From Actinomycetes bacterium (GTDB lineage Bacteria > Actinomycetota > Actinomycetes > Actinomycetales > Dermatophilaceae): DNA of 6,971 bases. This document shows, in pieces, positions 1-5,085 of this stretch. Within the stretch, counting starts at the first letter, position 1, and every line of letters starts with the position of its first letter. The stretch is taken from assembly GCA_023389095.1 (NCBI GenBank), contig JAEWFB010000142.1, positions 1 through 6,971 of the forward strand, written 5' to 3'. The notes beneath the pieces are model-generated. The model did no database searches, was not told the DNA's origin, and saw nothing but the letters and a program-made list of their open reading frames with translations. The position numbers and the translations under genes were made by a program.

Positions 1-235
1 TCGTCAGGCTGATCGGGCCCCAGCCGCAGCCGATGTCGAGCAGCGCTCCCGACGGGCTGGGGGCGGGCACTCCCGACAGCAGGACCGCCGTGCCGGGGTC
101 GAGGCGTTCGGGGGAGTAGACGCCGCGTGCGGTCGTGAGCCGGTAGGAGGTGCCCTCCAGCCTGACGTCGATGGTCCGCAGCTCCTCCGGGGAGGCGGGC
201 TCGGCGCTGAAGTAGTGGTCGTTCGGCTCGCTCAT
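1..235 (-). CDS. Class I SAM-dependent methyltransferase, RsmC/MTS-like (5' part only)
   Basis: The gene reads leftwards and is cut by the window start after 78 codons. Reading from the ATG at 235-233, the protein begins MSEPNDHYFSAEPASPEELR. It reaches a glycine-rich SAM-binding motif I, LLDIGCGWGP, at about residues 65-74, with the acidic D67 closing the first strand and G69, G71 and G73 forming the loop. A short N-terminal segment with the HYFSAEP pattern before motif I is typical of the 'methyltransferase small' (RsmC-like) proteins of actinobacteria. That family includes 16S rRNA guanine N2-methyltransferases, but the catalytic NPP(F/Y) motif lies off the window, so the RNA substrate is inferred only. 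No clear Shine-Dalgarno precedes the ATG. A TANNNT box seven bases upstream suggests a leaderless transcript. The gene is divergent from hflX with about 109 bases between the two starts. Confidence 0.82.
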   Translation of the reverse strand, partial: MSEPNDHYFSAEPASPEELRTIDVRLEGTSYRLTTARGVYSPERLDPGTAVLLSGVPAPSPSGALLDIGCGWGPISLT

Positions 236-242
236 CACGGTC

Positions 243-248
243 ACCGTA
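243..248 (-). promoter_or_regulatory. Candidate -10 box for a leaderless methyltransferase transcript
   Basis: On the minus strand TACGGT, which fits the actinobacterial -10 consensus TANNNT, ends seven bases before the ATG at 235. Transcription would then begin at or next to the start codon, consistent with the lack of a Shine-Dalgarno sequence. I see no convincing -35 element 16-19 bases further upstream, so the call is tentative. The rest of the divergent gap (249-344) shows no clear promoter for hflX. Confidence 0.35.
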
Positions 249-344
249 TCGGCCTGTACCGCCTCGGGGCCGACGCGCCGGGAGGCGCCCTCGGGCACAA
301 ACGAGTGGCTCGTGGCGTTCAGGGGATGGGAACCTAGGGAGAAC

Positions 345-1829
345 ATGACGACGAACCACACGAACCAGCACGGTCGCGACACCGACCTCTTCGCGACCCG
401 CGCCGAGGCCCTGGCCGCCGAGCTCGACGACCACACCGACGACCGACTGCCGCTCTACGACGGCGACCAGCTCGACCGCGAGGAGCGTGCCGCGCTCCGC
501 CGCGTGGCGGGCCTGTCCACCGAGCTCGAGGACGTCACCGAGGTCGAGTACCGGCAGCTGCGCCTCGAGCGCGTCGTGCTCGCCGGCGTCTGGACCGAGG
601 GCACGAGCGAGGACGCCGAGAACTCCATCCGCGAGCTCGCCGCCCTCGCCGAGACCGCCGGGTCGACGGTGCTCGAGGGCGTGCTCCAGCGCCGCCAGCG
701 GCCCGACCCCGCCACCTACCTCGGCAAGGGCAAGGCCCTCGAGCTGCGCGACATCGTCGTGGCGGAGGGCGCCGACACCGTCATCTGCGACGGTGAGCTC
801 GCGCCCGGCCAGCGGCGTGCCCTCGAGGACGTCGTCAAGGTCAAGGTCATCGACCGCACCGCCCTCATCCTCGACATCTTCGCCCAGCACGCGAAGAGCC
901 GCGAGGGCCGGGCCCAGGTCGAGCTGGCCCAGCTGCAGTACCTCCTGCCGCGACTGCGTGGGTGGGGTGAGTCGATGTCCCGCCAGGCCGGTGGCCGCGT
1001 CGCCGGCGGTGAGGGCATCGGCTCGCGTGGCCCCGGTGAGACGAAGATCGAGCTCGACCGCCGCCGCATCAACACGAAGATCGCCAAGCTGCGCCGCGAC
1101 ATCAAGGGCATGAAGACCAGCCGCGACACGCGCCGGCACTCCCGACGCGTGGGCGGCGTCCCGTCGGTGGCCATCGCCGGCTACACCAACGCGGGCAAGA
1201 GCTCGCTGCTCAACCGGCTCACCGGCGCGGGCGTGCTCGTCGAGAACCAGCTGTTCGCCACCCTCGACCCGACCGTCCGTCGCGCCGAGACCGAGGACGG
1301 CCGCCTCTACACGCTCGCCGACACCGTCGGGTTCGTGCGCAGCCTGCCGCACCAGCTCGTCGAGGCCTTCCGGTCCACGCTGGAGGAGGTGGCCGACGCC
1401 GACCTGCTGCTGCACGTCGTCGACGGCTCGCACCCCGACCCCGAGGGCCAGATCAGCGCCGTCCGCGGCGTGTTCGCCGACGTCGGCGGTGACCAGGTCA
1501 AGGAGGTCATCGTCGTCAACAAGGCCGACATCGCCGACCCCGAGGTGCTCGACCGCCTGCGCCGCCACGAGAAGCACTGCATCACCGTGTCGGCCCGCAC
1601 CGGCGCCGGCCTGGCCGAGCTGCGCGATCTCATCGCCCGTGAGCTGCCCAAGCCCGACATCGAGCTCGAGGTGCTCGTGCCCTACGACCGCGGCGACCTC
1701 GTCTCGCGGATCCACGAGCGGGCCGAGATCCTCGAGAGCGAGCACGTCGCCGAGGGCACCCGCGTGCGCGCCAAGGTGACCCCCGACCTCGAGGCGGAGC
1801 TGTCCGAGTACGTCGTGGTCGCCAGCTGA
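345..1829 (+). CDS. hflX: GTPase HflX
   Basis: HflX is a cytoplasmic GTPase that binds the 50S subunit and splits stalled or idle ribosomes after stress; in mycobacteria it is linked to macrolide tolerance (family knowledge). From ATG 345 the protein has 494 residues. The N-terminal HflX domain carries the GKGK motif (127-130), then CDGELAPGQRRALE and DRTALILDIFAQHAKSREGR. A glycine-rich linker GGEGIGSRGPGE (221-232) is followed by a basic helical stretch. The G domain has all its signatures: G1 GYTNAGKSS (279-287), G2 FATLDPT (304-310), G3 DTVGF (326-330), G4 NKAD (392-395) and G5 SARTG (416-420), then the usual C-terminal domain. I chose ATG 345 because AGGGAG lies just upstream (336-341), although the three-base spacing is short. 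An in-frame GTG at 312 would add 11 residues but has no ribosome site. A hairpin follows the stop by 15 bases. Confidence 0.96.
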   Translation: MTTNHTNQHGRDTDLFATRAEALAAELDDHTDDRLPLYDGDQLDREERAALRRVAGLSTELEDVTEVEYRQLRLERVVLAGVWTEGTSEDAENSIRELAALAETAGSTVLEGVLQRRQRPDPATYLGKGKALELRDIVVAEGADTVICDGELAPGQRRALEDVVKVKVIDRTALILDIFAQHAKSREGRAQVELAQLQYLLPRLRGWGESMSRQAGGRVAGGEGIGSRGPGETKIELDRRRINTKIAKLRRDIKGMKTSRDTRRHSRRVGGVPSVAIAGYTNAGKSSLLNRLTGAGVLVENQLFATLDPTVRRAETEDGRLYTLADTVGFVRSLPHQLVEAFRSTLEEVADADLLLHVVDGSHPDPEGQISAVRGVFADVGGDQVKEVIVVNKADIADPEVLDRLRRHEKHCITVSARTGAGLAELRDLIARELPKPDIELEVLVPYDRGDLVSRIHERAEILESEHVAEGTRVRAKVTPDLEAELSEYVVVAS

Positions 1830-1844
1830 GCGACCACGGCGTGC

Positions 1845-1867
1845 CCGTGCGGCGGAGTGCCGCACGG
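1845..1867 (+). terminator. Hairpin after hflX, probable intrinsic terminator or attenuator
   Basis: There is a perfect nine-base-pair inverted repeat: CCGTGCGGC (1845-1853) pairs with GCCGCACGG (1859-1867) around a five-base loop. It begins 15 bases after the hflX stop. No T-run follows, which is usual for actinobacterial I-shaped terminators. It could end hflX transcription or only reduce read-through into the zinc-ribbon/GNAT pair. The stem is strong, but termination itself is inferred. Confidence 0.6.
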
Positions 1868-1915
1868 CGGCGAGCCGCTTCGGCAGCGTCGGTGGTGTCG
1901 GTGAGGATGGTGGAC

Positions 1916-2077
1916 ATGGCCCTCGAGATCCCGTGCCCGTAATGCGGCGCCCAGATGTACGCCGAGCAGGCGCACAACCGCTGCCCGAAGTGCCTCTACA
2001 TCGAGCCGTGCTGCGACGGCGCCCCGCTGGCGGTGTGCGACACGCGGGCGCCCGAGCGACCGGCAGCGTCGCGGTGA
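1916..2077 (+). pseudogene. Small zinc-ribbon protein, interrupted by an in-frame TAA
   Basis: The frame reads MALEIPCP, then TAA at 1940-1942, then CGAQMYAEQAHNRCPKC, LYIEPCCDGAPL and on to TGA at 2075-2077, 54 codons in all. If the TAA is read as one unknown residue X, the product has CPxC (C7, C10) and CPKC (C23, C26) knuckles 12 residues apart, a typical zinc ribbon, followed by the distinctive EPCCDG. A TAC codon (tyrosine) would need only one base changed to give TAA and would restore CPYCG. GGTGAGG at 1900-1906 is a good ribosome site nine bases before ATG 1916; an in-frame ATG at 1907 is less well placed. The final TGA overlaps the GTG of the acetyltransferase gene (GTGA), which supports this as a genuine frame. 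The stop may be a real nonsense mutation or a sequencing error. I do not know a function; binding to nucleic acid or protein through zinc would be typical. Confidence 0.62.
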
Positions 2078-3189
2078 CCGCGGGCGCCTCGCCCGCAGCG
2101 GTTCCGACGCTGGTGCAGCCACCCTTTCCGGGTCGTCCGGGCGACGCGTGGCTCGAGACGCGTCGCCTCGAGCTGCGACGACCGGCCGAGGGTGACCTCG
2201 ACGACTACCGGCGGCTGCACTCCGACCCGCGCACGTACGCCCACGCCCCGCACACGATGCCGAGCCCGGAGCGCTGCCGCGAGCGGCTCGAGGGCGACCT
2301 CGGGTCGTGGGAGGCGGACGGCGTCGGGTACGCGGCCGTCGTCGACCGTTCGACGCGCGAGGTGGTCGGCTGGGCGGGACTGCGCGTCAAGGACTCCGAC
2401 GACACCGAGCTCAACCTCTACTACCGGCTCGCGCACGACCGGCTCGGTCAGGGCCTCGGACGTGAGATCTCGCGCGCCATCGTCGCCTGGGGCATCGAGC
2501 ACCGGTCCGAGCGCGTCACCGCGATGGTCGACCGCGTCAACGACGCGTCCCTGGCGACCGCCACCGCTGCCGGCCTCGTGCAGACCGGCACCCGGCGGGA
2601 CCGCGACGACCCGCCGGACGCCGAGCCGATGCTGTACTTCGAGGCTCCCGTCGTCGCGGCCGTCGACCCGGCCGGCGTCGGTGCGGAGCTGACGGACGCC
2701 CTCGTCGAGCTCTGGATGCGGGTCAACGACGCCGGTGGCTCGGTCGGGTTCCTTCCCGGGGCCCCGCGCCGCGCGGTCGCCGCCGCCCTCGACCGGCACC
2801 TCGCCGACGTCGTCGCCGGAGCGTCGGTGCTGTGCACCCTGCGTGACCCCGACGGCACGCTGCGCGGACTCGGCTTCTGGGAGCACTCGCGCGGCTTCCC
2901 CCACGAGCACCTCGCCGGGCTCAAGCGGCTCATGGTCGACCCCGCGGCGCAGGGCCGCAACCTCGGCAGGATCCTGCTCGGCGGCATGGTCGGCATCGCC
3001 CGGCACTCGTTGCCCGCCGTCGAGCTGCTCAGGCTCGAGTACCGCGGCGGGCTGGGTCTCGGCGAGTTCTATGCCAGCGCGGGCTGGACCGAGGTCGGGC
3101 GGGTCCCGCGCGGGCTGCGGCTGTCCGACACCGACTACCGCGACGACGTCGCCATGGCCCGACGCCTCGACGGCACCCCGCTCACCTGA
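2074..3189 (+). CDS. Tandem-GNAT N-acetyltransferase
   Basis: This is a 371-residue protein with two GNAT acetyltransferase domains, which use acetyl-CoA to acetylate an amine. Domain 1 (about 27-190) is of the RimJ/RimL type. It opens LETRRLELRRPAEGD and has a pyrophosphate-binding loop RLGQGLGRE (123-131). Domain 2 (about 200-371) carries KRLMVDPAAQGRNLGR, where the loop is Q293-G-R-N-L-G298, with Asn in place of the usual first Gly. It continues into an LRLEYRGGLGLGEFYASAGW segment typical of the GNAT C-terminal half. The substrate cannot be told from sequence; small molecule, antibiotic or protein N-terminus are all possible. I chose the GTG at 2074 because it overlaps the stop of the upstream zinc-ribbon frame (GTGA coupling). 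The frame stays open back to 1933, but residues encoded there are only an out-of-frame reading of the zinc-ribbon gene. There is no good ribosome site of its own, so expression probably depends on coupling. Confidence 0.85.
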   Translation: MTAGASPAAVPTLVQPPFPGRPGDAWLETRRLELRRPAEGDLDDYRRLHSDPRTYAHAPHTMPSPERCRERLEGDLGSWEADGVGYAAVVDRSTREVVGWAGLRVKDSDDTELNLYYRLAHDRLGQGLGREISRAIVAWGIEHRSERVTAMVDRVNDASLATATAAGLVQTGTRRDRDDPPDAEPMLYFEAPVVAAVDPAGVGAELTDALVELWMRVNDAGGSVGFLPGAPRRAVAAALDRHLADVVAGASVLCTLRDPDGTLRGLGFWEHSRGFPHEHLAGLKRLMVDPAAQGRNLGRILLGGMVGIARHSLPAVELLRLEYRGGLGLGEFYASAGWTEVGRVPRGLRLSDTDYRDDVAMARRLDGTPLT

Positions 3190-3191
3190 GG

Positions 3192-3209
3192 CCCTCCGGC
3201 GTCGGAGGG
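3192..3209. terminator. Bidirectional terminator between convergent GNAT and fhs genes
   Basis: CCCTCCG (3192-3198) pairs perfectly with CGGAGGG (3203-3209) around the four-base loop GCGT, with a possible further G-U pair at the base. The hairpin fills almost all of the 22-base gap between the GNAT stop (3187-3189) and the fhs stop (3212-3214). No T-run is present on either side. Its position between two convergent genes makes shared termination likely. Confidence 0.65.
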
Positions 3210-3211
3210 TG

Positions 3212-4915
3212 TCAGGACAGGCCGACGATGCTGCCGTCCTCGGCGAGGTCGATGCGCTCCGCATTCGGCGAGCTCGGCAGCCCCGGCATGGTGCGCATGT
3301 CACCACAGATCGCGTACACGTAGCCGGCACCCACCGCCGCCCGCACCTCGCGGACCGGCATCCGCCACTCCGTCGGCGCCCCGAGCAGGGTCGGGTCGGA
3401 GGAGATCGACAGGTGGGTCTTGGCGATGACGACGGGCAGGTCGCCGAAGCCGAGGCGCTCGTAGTCGCGCAGCGCCCGAGCGGCACCCGGCGACACGTCG
3501 ATGCCCCCGGCGCCGTACACCTCGCGCGCCACCGTCTCGATCTTGTCCGTGAGGGGCAGGTCGAGCGGGTAGAGGAGCCGGAACTCTCCCGGCTCGGCGG
3601 CCGCGTCGAGGACCAGCCGGGCCAGGTCCTCCGCCCCGGCGCCGCCCTGTGCCACGTGACGTGTCACGGCGCAGCGCACCCCGAGCTCGTCGCAGAACCC
3701 GCGGACGACGTCGTGCTCGGAGTCGTGGTCGGTGGGGAACGCGTTGACGGCCACCACCGGTGTCACCCCGAAGCGCCGGACGATGTCGACGTGGGCGCGC
3801 AGGTTGGACAGGCCCGCCTCGACGGCGGCCGGGTCCTCGTCGAGGAGGTCGTCGGGCAGCGGCCGCCCGGCCCGGATGCGCCACCGTCCCGAGTGCGCCT
3901 TGAGCGCCCGCACCGTCGCGACGACGACGGCCGCGTCGGGCGAGAGCCCCGCCACCCGGCACTTGACGTCGAAGAAGCGCTCGGCGCCCATGTCGGCGCC
4001 GAACCCGGCCTCGGTGACGACGACGTCGGCGCCTCGCAGTGCGACGAGGTCCGCGACCACCGACGAGGTGCCCGTGGCGATGTTGCCGAACGGTCCGCAG
4101 TGCACGAGGGCCGGACCGCCTTCGAGGGTCTGGAGCAGGTTGGGCTGCAGCGCGTCGCGCAGGATCACCGCCATCGCGCCGGCCGCGCCGAGGTCCTCGG
4201 CCGTGACCCCCTTGCCCTCGACGGTGTAGCCGACGACGATGCGGCCGAGGCGCTCGCGCAGGTCCTGCAGCGACGTCGCGAGGGTGAGCAGCACCATGAC
4301 CTCGCTCGCGGCCGTGATGTCGAACCCGGTCTCGCGCGGGACGCCGTCCTCGCGGGCGCCGAGGCCGACGACGACGTTGCGCAGGGCGCGGTCGTTGACG
4401 TCGATCACGCGACGCCACGTGATGCTGCGCGGGTCGATCCCGAGCGTGTTGCCGTGGTGCAGGTGGTTGTCGACCATCGCGGCGAGCAGGTTGTGCGCCG
4501 CCGTCACGGCATGGAAGTCGCCGGTCAGGTGCAGGTTGAGCCGGTCCATCGGGACCACCTGGCTGTAGCCGCCGCCGGCCGCGCCGCCCTTGATGCCGAA
4601 CGTCGGCCCCATCGAGGGCTGGCGCAGCGTCACGACGGCGCTCGTGCCGAGGCGTCGGAGGGCCTGGGCCAGCCCGACCGACGTCGTCGTCTTGCCCTCG
4701 CCGAGCGGCGTCGGGGTCATCGCCGTGACGACGACGTACGTCGCCCGACGCGCAGGGGCGGGGGTGTCGAGGACGGCGAGGTCGACCTTGGCGACGTCGC
4801 GGCCGTACGGCACGAGGTGGTCCTCGGCGATGCCGAGGTCGGCGGCCACCTCGACCATCGGGCGCAGGGTCGCTGCGCGCGCGATGTCGAGGTCGGTGGG
4901 CTGGCTCGTGGTCAT
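3212..4915 (-). CDS. fhs: Formate-tetrahydrofolate ligase
   Basis: The enzyme makes 10-formyl-tetrahydrofolate from formate, ATP and tetrahydrofolate in the cytoplasm, feeding purine and initiator formyl-Met synthesis. The protein has 567 residues, close to the usual 550-560, and appears complete. It has the ATP-binding loop TPLGEGKTT (69-77), the family block RQPSMGPTFGIKGGAAGGGY (98-117) followed by SQVVPM, and HLTGDFHAVTAAHN (129-142). Later blocks are PLTDKIETVAREVYGAGG, IAKTHLSIS (A498-K-T-H501) and the C-terminal GDMRTMPGLP (538-547). The RQPS and AKTHLS wording resembles, as I remember it, the synthetase domain of eukaryotic C1-THF synthase more than the REPSLGP of acetogen enzymes. 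The start is ATG 4915. AAGGAG lies 12 bases upstream (4928-4933), a rather long spacing, and no better in-frame start exists. It is convergent with the GNAT gene and divergent from the helicase gene, so it is probably transcribed alone in this window. Confidence 0.96.
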   Translation of the reverse strand: MTTSQPTDLDIARAATLRPMVEVAADLGIAEDHLVPYGRDVAKVDLAVLDTPAPARRATYVVVTAMTPTPLGEGKTTTSVGLAQALRRLGTSAVVTLRQPSMGPTFGIKGGAAGGGYSQVVPMDRLNLHLTGDFHAVTAAHNLLAAMVDNHLHHGNTLGIDPRSITWRRVIDVNDRALRNVVVGLGAREDGVPRETGFDITAASEVMVLLTLATSLQDLRERLGRIVVGYTVEGKGVTAEDLGAAGAMAVILRDALQPNLLQTLEGGPALVHCGPFGNIATGTSSVVADLVALRGADVVVTEAGFGADMGAERFFDVKCRVAGLSPDAAVVVATVRALKAHSGRWRIRAGRPLPDDLLDEDPAAVEAGLSNLRAHVDIVRRFGVTPVVAVNAFPTDHDSEHDVVRGFCDELGVRCAVTRHVAQGGAGAEDLARLVLDAAAEPGEFRLLYPLDLPLTDKIETVAREVYGAGGIDVSPGAARALRDYERLGFGDLPVVIAKTHLSISSDPTLLGAPTEWRMPVREVRAAVGAGYVYAICGDMRTMPGLPSSPNAERIDLAEDGSIVGLS

Positions 4916-4927
4916 ACCTCGATCAAA

Positions 4928-4933
4928 CTCCTT
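4928..4933 (-). promoter_or_regulatory. Shine-Dalgarno site of fhs
   Basis: On the minus strand AAGGAG lies 12 bases before the fhs ATG, longer than the usual 5-9. It is the only strong anti-Shine-Dalgarno match near the start; a GAGG sits almost against the ATG and is too close. The site also falls inside a ten-codon minus-strand frame (ATG 4955-4953, stop 4925-4923, reading MRRRSPREGV) that ends seven bases before fhs, so translation of that frame could interfere with or couple to fhs. Confidence 0.45.
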
Positions 4934-4977
4934 CCCGAGGCGACCGGCGCCGCATTGCCTCCAAGGTCACCAGCACG

Positions 4978-5001
4978 GGCCGTGGCACCGGCCGTGGCAC
5001 G
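4978..5001. repeat. Two-copy 12-base tandem repeat
   Basis: GGCCGTGGCACC (4978-4989) is followed directly by GGCCGTGGCACG (4990-5001), identical except at the last base. It lies in the centre of the fhs-helicase intergenic region and runs into the palindrome at 4999-5010. Spaced copies on about one helical turn could be a protein-binding site, but no regulator is identified, and chance is possible in such GC-rich DNA. Confidence 0.55.
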
Positions 5002-5010
5002 GGATCCCGT
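4999..5010. promoter_or_regulatory. Perfect 12-base palindrome, possible operator
   Basis: ACGGGATCCCGT is its own reverse complement. It sits about 75 bases before the helicase start and 84 bases before the fhs start, roughly midway between the divergent genes, where one dimeric regulator could act on both. No regulator family is suggested by the sequence. Confidence 0.3.
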
Positions 5011-5073
5011 CGGGGCGGTGCGCGCGGACGGGGCGGTTGGGGACGGCCTCGACGCGTCGTCGGTGCCGCCCCA

Positions 5074-5079
5074 TAGGGT
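5074..5079 (+). promoter_or_regulatory. Candidate -10 box for a leaderless helicase transcript
   Basis: TAGGGT fits TANNNT and ends six bases before the GTG at 5086, so transcription would start at the first base of the coding region. A weak -35-like TCGACG lies at 5049-5054 with a 19-base spacer. The bases between -10 and GTG contain no good Shine-Dalgarno, only a G-rich stretch. Leaderless genes with this arrangement are common in actinobacteria. Confidence 0.45.
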
Positions 5080-5085
5080 GGGTCG

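Larger units (their letters stand above)
4916..5085. other. Divergent intergenic region between fhs and the helicase gene
   Basis: These 170 bases separate two outward-facing genes and so should hold both promoters. On the helicase side a TANNNT box lies at 5074-5079. On the fhs side I see the ribosome site but no convincing -10 or -35. The middle holds a 12-base tandem repeat (4978-5001), a perfect 12-base palindrome (4999-5010) and a ten-base palindrome CGACGCGTCG (5050-5059). I find no match to the actinobacterial LexA box pattern (GAAC, four bases, GTTC). No tRNA-like or known riboswitch fold was recognised. Confidence 0.6.

Noticed and set aside
317..333. GTTC and GAAC separated by nine bases before hflX, considered as an SOS or stress operator
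   Set aside because: The arms are only four bases, are in the opposite order and spacing to the actinobacterial LexA box, and do not extend.
312..344. Upstream GTG start of hflX at 312
   Set aside because: There is no ribosome site before it, whereas AGGGAG precedes the ATG at 345.
1940..1942. Recoding of the TAA in the zinc-ribbon frame as an unusual amino acid
   Set aside because: Known recoding uses TGA (selenocysteine) or TAG (pyrrolysine), not TAA, and no insertion element is visible; mutation or sequence error is simpler.
1933..2073. N-terminal extension of the GNAT protein from GTG 1933 or ATG 1942
   Set aside because: As a normal start this is unlikely because the encoded residues are the zinc-ribbon gene read one frame off, and the GTGA overlap at 2074 gives a better start. 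It is kept only as a reinitiation hypothesis.
1996..3486. A 496-codon minus-strand frame opposite the GNAT gene
   Set aside because: It overlaps the GNAT gene and the end of fhs, has no domain, and its composition is that of a GC-rich antisense shadow.
4919..4932. Minus-strand AGGAGTTTGATCG before fhs, which resembles the start of 16S rRNA (AGAGTTTGATC)
   Set aside because: The match stops after about ten bases and no rRNA sequence follows; it is the fhs ribosome site by chance resembling that region.
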